This document shows, one piece after another, positions 57,375 through 64,000 of a DNA stretch of 64,000 nt. The first letter of the stretch is position 1, and the number at the start of each line of letters is the position of its first letter. The stretch is from Methylomonas koyamae (lineage in GTDB: Bacteria > Pseudomonadota > Gammaproteobacteria > Methylococcales > Methylomonadaceae), in NCBI RefSeq assembly GCF_019669905.1, contig NZ_AP019777.1, positions 1,364,001 to 1,428,000 of the forward strand, given 5' to 3'. Both the position numbers and the translations under genes were made by a program. Under the pieces are notes generated by a model. The model was not told the origin of the DNA. It did no database searches and saw only the letters and a list, made by a program, of their open reading frames with translations.

Positions 57375-58160
57375 GTGTGGTGTCGCGTGACTCAGAATCC
57401 GCATTCTTTCGATAGTTGTTTCGAGGTGTTTTTAGCCGATACGCCCGAGGCAGAGGAAATCCATTACCGTATCCGTTACCGAGTCTATTGCGACGAGTTG
57501 GGCTTCGAGGACAAGCAGCTTTTTCCGGACGGACTCGAGCGCGACGAGTGGGACGCCAACGCGGTACATTTCCTGGTCCGGCACAAATTCAGCGGCGAAT
57601 GGCTCGGCGCCCTGAGGTTGGTTAGGCCGGAACGGCAGCGTTTTCCGTTCGAAGAGCACTGCGCGCCATACCGAGGCCTTGCCAAAGCCAGTTACAGTCG
57701 TGCGGTAGAGATTTCGAGGCTTTGCGTTGTTAAGGAAGCCAGGCGGTTCGCATTGCGAAGACACCATTCCCCGATAGACGGTAGGCCGGGGAATGTCAGT
57801 TTTTTACATGATTATCGGAACCTGAATAGAAGCATCATGTGGGGGCTTTACCGGGCGGCGACGGTTTATTCGGCTCGAAGCGGTATCGACGATTGGTTTA
57901 TTTTGGTAACCCCGGCGCTGGCGTATTTTGTTAGCAAGGAAGGCTTTCGCATGCGCCAAATCGGCGATGCTTGCGATCACCGCGGACAGCGTACGCCCTA
58001 CCGTTTGAGCGTCAAGCATATCCTGCAAAATCCGTTATGGCAGCAGGATTACCAACAAGATTACCGCTTGTATTCGGAATTGGCCGAAACTCGTGCGGTT
58101 CGCTACGGTGGCCGAGATTTGCGGCAAATCGGGGTAGTGTCCTTCGTGTCCGGCGCCTGA
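57375..58160 (+). CDS. PEP-CTERM/exosortase system-associated acyltransferase, copy 1
   Basis: A 261-residue GNAT-like protein of the family found beside exosortase loci, similar to N-acyl amino acid synthases. The N-terminal HYRIRYRVYCDELGFED and central SRAVEISRLCVV motifs are characteristic. The start codon is GTG 57375 or GTG 57387; neither has a strong ribosome site. The gap before it (57241-57374) is AT-rich without a clear promoter. It converges with prsR. A second, paralogous gene lies at 62217. Confidence 0.85.
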   Translation: MWCRVTQNPHSFDSCFEVFLADTPEAEEIHYRIRYRVYCDELGFEDKQLFPDGLERDEWDANAVHFLVRHKFSGEWLGALRLVRPERQRFPFEEHCAPYRGLAKASYSRAVEISRLCVVKEARRFALRRHHSPIDGRPGNVSFLHDYRNLNRSIMWGLYRAATVYSARSGIDDWFILVTPALAYFVSKEGFRMRQIGDACDHRGQRTPYRLSVKHILQNPLWQQDYQQDYRLYSELAETRAVRYGGRDLRQIGVVSFVSGA

Positions 58161-58183
58161 TCTATTCGCTGCGAAGCCTTCGG

Positions 58184-59551
58184 TTAGTCTTCGGAATGGT
58201 TGCGGACCAAGCCTTGTAAGCCGTATTTTTCGAACAAACCATATAGCGTAGGTCGGGTTACACCGAGCAATTTCGCTGCTTCCGATACGTTGTTGTCTGC
58301 ATAGCTCAGGGCGCGCTTGATGGCTACCGTCTCGGCCGCTTCCCGTACCGATTTCAGGTTCAAAGGCATAGTATTTTCTGCCGGCTGACCGATCTCCAGG
58401 TCGGCCGCGGTGACGAAATTGCCGTCGGACAAAATCGTTGCCCGTTTGATTTTATTCTCCATCTCCCGGATATTGCCCGGCCAGTGGTAGGCTTCCATCG
58501 CTTGGGCGGCATCGTGGGAAAAATGTTTTTCCTTCAGGTTGTTTTCCCGGCAGTAGCGTTGCAGCAAGGAATTGGCAATGGTGGTAACGTCGCCTTCGCG
58601 TTCGCGTAGCGGCGGGATATCGACCACGATTTCGCTCAGCCGGTAGTACAAATCGCCGCGGAATGTGCCTTGATCGATCAGGTCCGGTAATTTCCGGTGA
58701 GTCGCGCAGATAATGCGGACGTCGATTGGGATCTCTTTACGGCCCCCCAGTCTTTCTATTACCCGCTCCTGGATGAAGCGGAGCAATTTGGCCTGTAAGG
58801 CGAAAGGCAAGTCGCCGATCTCGTCCAGAAAAAAGGTACCGCCTTGAGCATATTCGATTTTGCCTTTGGTTTGAGCGACCGCACCGGTAAACGCGCCTTT
58901 TTCGTAGCCGAACAATTCGCTTTCCAGTAACGTTTCCGGTATCGCTGCGCAATTCACTGCGACAAATGGCTGCTCTGACCGCGTGCTTAGTCGGTGCAAC
59001 GCTCGGGCTAGCAGTTCTTTACCGGTCCCGCTTTCGCCGAGCAGTAGAACCGTGGCTTGGGTAGGGGCAATTTTCTCGACCATCCGCATCACCGCCTGCA
59101 TTTGCGGGCTGGTGGCAATAACGCCGTGCAGCGGCTTTTGCTGCTGCAGGTTTTGGTAGTCGCGTTCCAGCGCATCCAAATGAAAGGCGCGTTCGATGAT
59201 TAAACCGAGAATGTCGGGATCGACCGGTTTTTGGTAAAAATCGTAGGCGCCCAGTGCGACGGCGTGAATTGCGTTGGCGCGATCGTCGTTACCGGTAACG
59301 ACGATTATTTTGGTGGCCGGAGCCAGCGCCAGTATTTCCCGCAATGTGGCCAAGCCCTCGCTGGCATTGGTCGGATCCGGCGGTAACCCCAAATCCAGCG
59401 TCACAACGCTAGGTGTATATCTTCTGATCGCGGCGATGGCTTCGTTCCGGTTGCCGGCAATCACGACTTCGTATTGTTCGAAGCTCCATTTCAACTGTTT
59501 CTGCAACCCCGGGTCGTCTTCGACAACGAGCAATATTCTTGATTGGGTCAT
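58184..59551 (-). CDS. prsR: PEP-CTERM-box response regulator PrsR
   Basis: A 455-residue NtrC-type activator of sigma-54 promoters. It has a receiver domain with phosphoacceptor D53 (VVTLDLGLPPD), an AAA+ domain with Walker A GESGTGKE, the sigma-54 contact loop GAFTGA and Walker B GGTFFLDEIGDLP, and a Fis-type C-terminal helix-turn-helix (NVSEAAKLLGVTRPTLYGLF). It overlaps prsK by 4 bases. In related species it switches on exosortase and PEP-CTERM genes. Confidence 0.93.
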   Translation of the reverse strand: MTQSRILLVVEDDPGLQKQLKWSFEQYEVVIAGNRNEAIAAIRRYTPSVVTLDLGLPPDPTNASEGLATLREILALAPATKIIVVTGNDDRANAIHAVALGAYDFYQKPVDPDILGLIIERAFHLDALERDYQNLQQQKPLHGVIATSPQMQAVMRMVEKIAPTQATVLLLGESGTGKELLARALHRLSTRSEQPFVAVNCAAIPETLLESELFGYEKGAFTGAVAQTKGKIEYAQGGTFFLDEIGDLPFALQAKLLRFIQERVIERLGGRKEIPIDVRIICATHRKLPDLIDQGTFRGDLYYRLSEIVVDIPPLREREGDVTTIANSLLQRYCRENNLKEKHFSHDAAQAMEAYHWPGNIREMENKIKRATILSDGNFVTAADLEIGQPAENTMPLNLKSVREAAETVAIKRALSYADNNVSEAAKLLGVTRPTLYGLFEKYGLQGLVRNHSED

Positions 59552-61635
59552 TGAGTCCTTGGTTTATCGGAAATGAGTTTCGCTAACGGCAGTTTTATTG
59601 TGAACGTGGTGCCCTGGCCGGGTTTGCTGTCGACATGAATCTGGCCGGCGTTTTTGGTAATGTAATCCCGAGCTTCATAGGCACCTATACCCATGCCGGC
59701 GTTACCTTTGGTGGTGTCGAACGGTTTGAACAGGCGTTCGGCTATGAACTGCTGGTCCATGCCTACGCCGTTATCCATGATCTTGATTTGAGCATAGTCC
59801 TGGTTTTTTGTTAATTCAAGCTTCACCCAGCCGCCGCTGTTCCGGGTGGCGTCCTGAGCGTTTTGTACCAGGTTGGTGAGTATATTGGTTAGTTTGATCT
59901 TGTCTGCAGAGACCGGGCATTCGTCTAAATCGGTATCCAGGGTAACCGGCGGCGATCCCAGGTGTTGTTGGGCAATCGAGCGGGCGATCGCGGCGAGGTT
60001 GACCACACTATTGGCAGCGGCTTGCGGTTCGCCCTGCTTTAACTGTTCCACGATATGGTGCATTTTTTTGACGACGTTATTCAGCGTATCGATGGTGTCG
60101 TCGAAAAAGTCCGGGTTATGTTTGTGTTTTTCGGCGTTTCTGACAATCAACGAGATTTGCGCCACTAAATTTTTCAAATCGTGTACCAGGAACGCGGAGA
60201 GCCTGTGGTAGGTTTCGAATTGGCGGTTGTTAGCCAATTCTTCGCTGGCTCGGTTTAGAGCTAATGCATTGGCGAGTTGCATGCCGACGGTTTTTAGTAA
60301 GTCATGGTCTTCCCAATTCAGTTTTCTGGGTACTCTGGCTTGGGTCAATACGACAAAAGCTTCCAGTTTGTTCAGGTGAAATAACGGTACTATCAGCCAG
60401 ACTTGGCTGTCTTCATAGCACCAGGGCGATAGGTCGATGTCATCGTAAACCTCGGGGGCATGGGACAGCTCGAAGAAATCTATCACCCATTGCTTATTAG
60501 CCAAGTAGAGCGGGAGGTCGCCAACGTTATGCAGGTAATCGATTTCCTGCGCCGTTAACCTCAAGTTCTGTTCGGCGGCCAGAAAAAATCTGCCTTGATC
60601 GTTTTTTAACCACAATCCGCCGCCCGTACTTTCCACCAAATCGGTCAAGGTATTGATAATAAAGCCTTTCAATTCCTCCAGGGATTCAAGTTTGGCCAGC
60701 GCCTTACTGATTTTGAGCCATTCCTCGCGATAGTCGTAACTGTAGTGAAAGAAATGCTTGCTAAAGTAAACCTTGACTAAGGCCCTGATCTTGCCGGATG
60801 TAAACGGTACGACCAGTAACAACAACGCCAAAAATATGAACACGGCCTGCGCAGTCTCGCCCCATTCGGTATTGGCGCGTTTGATATAAAACCCGGCGAA
60901 TGACATTAAAATTAAATAGACACCGCATCCGAATAGGATCGTGGTGTAAAAAATAGTCTTGCGGGGAGTTGTCAGGTCCTGGCCGTCACTGTTAAGCTTA
61001 AGGCGGGTAGCTGTGATTGCCAAAAATGGGGTTATCATGGCGTTCGTAACGCCCCGTGACTGCCAGAGTGCGAAGTCTAGATGGTTGAATAATAAAGATT
61101 TGCTGTAAACCAGCAAGTCAACAGCAAAAACCGCTCCAAGGCTGATACACAGGAATTTCAGGTTCCACCGTTGTTTTAAGGGGGTGCTTCGATAGAGTTG
61201 CTCCACCAAGATTAAGCCGAGAACTGCAAACACGACGTGCCCGGCAAATCTGGGGTCGGCATCTATAACAGTTGTGACCAACTTTAACGATTCCGGAAAA
61301 GACTCCAAACACAGAATTATTAAGACAAATGTTGTAATCGCAATGCTGGTGTGCCCCTTAAACAGTTGCTTGTAGTTATTGTAGCGTTGCTTGGAAAGCA
61401 AAGCGCCTAACAGAAAAAACCAAGCGCCATTGCGTATGGTTTCGTGAGCTAGGGTGTCGGCATAAAAGTAGTGGCTGCTTTTTGTTGCAAACGTCACGCT
61501 CGTTGACCATATGGCCGAGCAGAGAACTGCTATTATGAAAGGGTAATGCCGGTTTTTGTTGAAGACAACAAAAACGAATAAGGTTACGTACGCGACGCTA
61601 GCAGTCAAGTAGCTGTAATAAATGTAGTTTTCCAT
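59548..61635 (-). CDS. prsK: PEP-CTERM system histidine kinase PrsK
   Basis: A 695-residue membrane sensor kinase. The first 300 residues hold about eight or nine membrane helices, then a GAF-like region (about 310-455), a dimerisation helix with the phosphorylated histidine H485 (FLVHDLKNLVAQIS), and an HATPase domain (NLVQNAQDATRNSG, then MDNGVGMDQQFI and GMGIGAYEARDY). It shares ATGA with prsR, its cognate regulator. Confidence 0.94.
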   Translation of the reverse strand: MENYIYYSYLTASVAYVTLFVFVVFNKNRHYPFIIAVLCSAIWSTSVTFATKSSHYFYADTLAHETIRNGAWFFLLGALLSKQRYNNYKQLFKGHTSIAITTFVLIILCLESFPESLKLVTTVIDADPRFAGHVVFAVLGLILVEQLYRSTPLKQRWNLKFLCISLGAVFAVDLLVYSKSLLFNHLDFALWQSRGVTNAMITPFLAITATRLKLNSDGQDLTTPRKTIFYTTILFGCGVYLILMSFAGFYIKRANTEWGETAQAVFIFLALLLLVVPFTSGKIRALVKVYFSKHFFHYSYDYREEWLKISKALAKLESLEELKGFIINTLTDLVESTGGGLWLKNDQGRFFLAAEQNLRLTAQEIDYLHNVGDLPLYLANKQWVIDFFELSHAPEVYDDIDLSPWCYEDSQVWLIVPLFHLNKLEAFVVLTQARVPRKLNWEDHDLLKTVGMQLANALALNRASEELANNRQFETYHRLSAFLVHDLKNLVAQISLIVRNAEKHKHNPDFFDDTIDTLNNVVKKMHHIVEQLKQGEPQAAANSVVNLAAIARSIAQQHLGSPPVTLDTDLDECPVSADKIKLTNILTNLVQNAQDATRNSGGWVKLELTKNQDYAQIKIMDNGVGMDQQFIAERLFKPFDTTKGNAGMGIGAYEARDYITKNAGQIHVDSKPGQGTTFTIKLPLAKLISDKPRTQ

Positions 61636-61669
61636 GTTTGGTCGTTAGTGGCCGCACGCTTACTTTGCC

Positions 61670-61675
61670 ATTATA
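61670..61675 (-). promoter_or_regulatory. Possible -10 element of prsK
   Basis: On the minus strand a perfect TATAAT lies about 35 bases before the prsK start codon. A matching -35 element at 16-18 bases upstream is poor (TCAATA), so the promoter may need an activator. Confidence 0.4.
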
Positions 61676-61711
61676 ACCAGCGAGTCAGTGTTATTGATAT
61701 GGTTTGGCCTG

Positions 61712-62185
61712 ATGATAGAGATACTTAGTGACGTTCTGAAGAATCCGTTGTTTCAAGAGGGCTGCGCTTGGCGACGATACAGACTGAGTGCGGGTGCCAC
61801 TATCGTCAAGAAGGGCGATCCTGGAAAAACTTTGTTTTATTTGGAAGAAGGTCTTGTCAGGGTTTTGGGTGGGGCCGAGTTGGATGGTAATAAACGGGTT
61901 AGTCCGGGGTTGTGCGATTTGGAGGCCGGCGCAGTCTTCGGAGATGTGTGTCTTTATGAATCGAGGGAACGCACGGCTTCGGTTATTTCGGTGACAGACG
62001 TGCAGTTGCTGGAAATTCGTAGCGATATGTTGAGCGTGTATATGGACGATCATCCTATTCAAGGGTATTTGTTTTTGAAAGAGTTGTTTCAAACTATGTC
62101 CAGGCGTTTAGGTTTGGCGAACGATCGTATCGAACATTTATTGGCGTGGGGTATAAAAGCTCATGATATCGATAAGTATTTGTAG
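61712..62185 (+). CDS. Cyclic nucleotide-binding domain protein
   Basis: A 157-residue single-domain protein of the CNB (cap family effector) fold, without a DNA-binding domain. The beta-barrel core shows GATIVKKGDPGKTLFYLEEG and the phosphate-binding cassette region GAVFGDVCLYESRERTASV, where the usual Arg follows the E. The ATG at 61712 is chosen over GTG 61688 because it keeps the domain start compact. It heads a plus-strand unit with the second acyltransferase and the TPR lipoprotein, so it may tune polysaccharide export. Confidence 0.85.
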   Translation: MIEILSDVLKNPLFQEGCAWRRYRLSAGATIVKKGDPGKTLFYLEEGLVRVLGGAELDGNKRVSPGLCDLEAGAVFGDVCLYESRERTASVISVTDVQLLEIRSDMLSVYMDDHPIQGYLFLKELFQTMSRRLGLANDRIEHLLAWGIKAHDIDKYL

Positions 62186-62216
62186 TCGATAAGCAATTTA
62201 TCAGAGAGCGCATAGA

Positions 62217-62954
62217 ATGGACGTCGCACAAAAGCTGTCATTAGCGGAAAGCTTTAGTCGCTATTTTAAGGTCTCCCTAGCGGAAACTGTTGCGCAAAAA
62301 CAGCAGGTTTTTCGAATAAGGTATAGGGTGTATTGCGAAGAGTTCAAATATGAATCGCAAGAGCATTTTAAAGATCAGCTTGAGATTGATGAGTATGATC
62401 AACTCTCCCGTCATTGTTTGATTACCCATATCCACACTGGTTTGCCCGCTGGCTGTGTCAGATTAGTTCCTGCATTGGGGGCGGAATCGGAGGCGCCGTT
62501 ACCTTTAGAAAGGTACTGCAGCAACAGCCTGGATCGCAATACGCTTGATAGTCTGCAGCTTGACAGAAACACGGTGTGTGAAATATCCAGGTTGGCTGTT
62601 GATGGCGCTTTTCGCAGAAGGACTGGTGAGAGTCTGACTCGTTTCGGCGAAATCAACGGATTACATTTCTCCGCGCAAGAGCAGAGGACTTTTTCGACTA
62701 TTGCGGTTGCATGTTTTTTTGCGGCAACGGTTTTGACCGAAATCGATAGACGGACTAACGTGTTTGCAATGATGGAGCCGTTTTTACCACGAATGATGCA
62801 TCGATCAGGAATTGATTTTCAGAGAGTCGGAAAAGACATCGACTATCATGGCATTCGCGCGCCTTACTTCATTACAACGCAATCGGTGTTGGCAAACATG
62901 CATGCGGAGTTGCGGGAGCTATATGCATGGATCAAACAAAGCATCGCTGAATGA
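62217..62954 (+). CDS. PEP-CTERM/exosortase system-associated acyltransferase, copy 2
   Basis: A 245-residue paralog of the gene at 57375: the same VFRIRYRVYCEEFKYES start and TVCEISRLAVDGAFRRR centre are present, but the rest differs strongly and codons are AT-richer. It follows the CNB gene by 31 bases and has a GAGAG ribosome site. It may acylate an amino acid or a polymer component in the exopolysaccharide/PEP-CTERM pathway; specificity is unknown. Confidence 0.85.
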   Translation: MDVAQKLSLAESFSRYFKVSLAETVAQKQQVFRIRYRVYCEEFKYESQEHFKDQLEIDEYDQLSRHCLITHIHTGLPAGCVRLVPALGAESEAPLPLERYCSNSLDRNTLDSLQLDRNTVCEISRLAVDGAFRRRTGESLTRFGEINGLHFSAQEQRTFSTIAVACFFAATVLTEIDRRTNVFAMMEPFLPRMMHRSGIDFQRVGKDIDYHGIRAPYFITTQSVLANMHAELRELYAWIKQSIAE

Positions 62955-62994
62955 CGCGCACGAAATTGTAATGGCATTTTTGGAGTACTTCTAA

Positions 62995-64000
62995 GTGGTG
63001 ATAAGAAAATATAAGGATAACGTGGATAAAGGTTTTGCGCTGGTTTGTGCGCTACTTTTGTTCGGATGTAATTCACCGGTAGAAACCGCCGATAGTCATC
63101 TACAAAAAGGAAAAGACTTTATCGAGAAAGGCGAATTGGATAAAGCTTTCTTGGAGTTGAAAAGCGCCAATCAGAGTGACGACAAAAGAGGGGAAACTTA
63201 CTATTACATGGCTTTGCTGGATGAAAAATCCAATAATTACAAAGCTATGAAGCAGAATTTGACCAGGGCGTTGGAATTAGATAGCGGCTTACTTGACGCT
63301 AAAATCAAGCTGGGCAAGCTAAATGTTTTATCTGGCGATTTGGATAAGGCTTTGGAGCTTGCAAAAGCGGCCTTGGCTAGTGACCCCGGCAATTTAGAAG
63401 CTCAAATTATTGAGGCTTCCGTTTACGTCAAACAGGAGAAGTCCGATCAAGCCAGTCAAATTGTCCAGCAAATTTTGAAGGATAACCAAGATAACGTCGA
63501 TGTATTGTCTTTAGCTGCCGCTTTAGCTTACAAGGCCAATCGGCCGGCTGATGCTTTGGATTTAATTGGGAAAGGCTTAGATAAAGACGGCAAGAATATA
63601 GCTTTGCGTTTGTTTAGGGTGAAGATAAATGCATCTAACAACCAGGTTGACAAAGTAATTGAAGATTATAAAAGCCTTGTTGATTTATACCCAGAGAACA
63701 ATAATTTTAAATTGAGCTTAGCCTCAATTTATTCCATGACGAACAAACTGGATTTGGCAGAATCTTTGCTCCGGATTGTTGCCGAAAAGGAAGGCTATAA
63801 GCCCGATTCCGAAATTACTCTGTTAGAGTTTCTTAATGCTAGAGCTAAAGACAGGGTGCCTGTCGAGTATGAGGTCATGGTAAATCGTCATCAGCGGCAG
63901 GGTGCCCTAATATTGGAATTGTCGAAGTGGATGATGGCGAATGGCTTTATCGACACGGCCAAAAATGGATTACAGAAAGTTGTTGAATTAGAAGGAGATG
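62995..64000 (+). CDS. TPR lipoprotein, PrsT-like (partial, runs off window)
   Basis: An open frame of at least 335 codons that continues past the window end. It begins at GTG 62995 (GGAG 9 bases before) or GTG 63022, after an in-frame TAA. A lipobox LLLFGC follows a short hydrophobic stretch, then tandem TPR repeats (HLQKGKDFIEKGELDKAFLE, then about eight similar units). Such proteins accompany exosortase loci as outer-membrane scaffold lipoproteins (PrsT-like). Codon use is AT-rich like the preceding gene. Confidence 0.8.
   Translation, partial: MVIRKYKDNVDKGFALVCALLLFGCNSPVETADSHLQKGKDFIEKGELDKAFLELKSANQSDDKRGETYYYMALLDEKSNNYKAMKQNLTRALELDSGLLDAKIKLGKLNVLSGDLDKALELAKAALASDPGNLEAQIIEASVYVKQEKSDQASQIVQQILKDNQDNVDVLSLAAALAYKANRPADALDLIGKGLDKDGKNIALRLFRVKINASNNQVDKVIEDYKSLVDLYPENNNFKLSLASIYSMTNKLDLAESLLRIVAEKEGYKPDSEITLLEFLNARAKDRVPVEYEVMVNRHQRQGALILELSKWMMANGFIDTAKNGLQKVVELEGD

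Overview
The window is a compact, GC-rich piece of a gammaproteobacterial chromosome. The ispH/rnr-rlmB/bamA-skp-fabZ-lpxA-rnhB-dnaE/gltX/dacA-ybeD-lipB-lipA content is gammaproteobacterial. A PEP-CTERM/exosortase regulatory locus (prsK-prsR), a flavocytochrome-c-type sulfide dehydrogenase pair and a truncated hemoglobin with its own reductase suggest an environmental, probably methylotrophic or methanotrophic lineage (Methylomonas-like). That lineage is an inference from gene content, not a proven assignment.

Layout. 0-12.5 kb: ispH, a rhodanese and hslR; a large lipoprotein and a DUF748 envelope protein; three uncharacterised genes; then rnr-rlmB. 12.5-23.4 kb: a small cytochrome c and an FccB-like flavoprotein, then the envelope/replication block bamA-skp-fabZ-lpxA-rnhB-dnaE (without the lpxD and lpxB usually found in it) and a retropepsin-like protein. 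23.4-33.1 kb: an unknown protein, an OmpA/VWA lipoprotein with a strong terminator, a Sel1 protein, gltX, a tRNA-Ala and two identical tRNA-Glu genes behind a good promoter, then the gshA-cysH-DUF4336 thiol/sulfur operon divergent from recQ. 33.1-34.5 kb: a foreign-looking AT-rich islet with one intact gene whose stop codon lies in an integron attC-like inverted repeat, plus a frameshifted gene remnant. 34.5-39.8 kb: queD-yqiB, a PilZ protein, and the cell-wall/lipoate operon dacA-dat-ybeD-lipB-lipA. 39.9-48.2 kb: an Fe-S-type regulator divergent from a truncated hemoglobin/reductase pair, then a LysR gene divergent from a four-gene EmrAB-TolC-type efflux operon with a clear LysR-type operator.

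48.3-57.2 kb holds the part most worth attention. A membrane protein and a PfkB sugar kinase precede a four-gene cluster: circularly permuted ATP-grasp enzyme, alpha-E protein, a protein with an HPPD/VOC-like His-His-Glu metal site, and a transglutaminase-DUF2126 protein. The cluster has a near-consensus sigma-54 promoter and an NtrC-type enhancer palindrome upstream, so it reads as a nitrogen-controlled peptide/amide-bond system with an unexpected oxygenase-like member. 57.3-64 kb is the start of a PEP-CTERM/exopolysaccharide locus: two paralogous exosortase-associated acyltransferases, prsR, prsK, a cyclic-nucleotide-binding protein and a TPR lipoprotein that runs off the end.

Apart from the islet and the AT-richer PEP-CTERM end, most genes are tightly packed, with many 1-8 base start/stop overlaps that indicate operons. 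No rRNA, CRISPR array, transposase or phage gene was seen.
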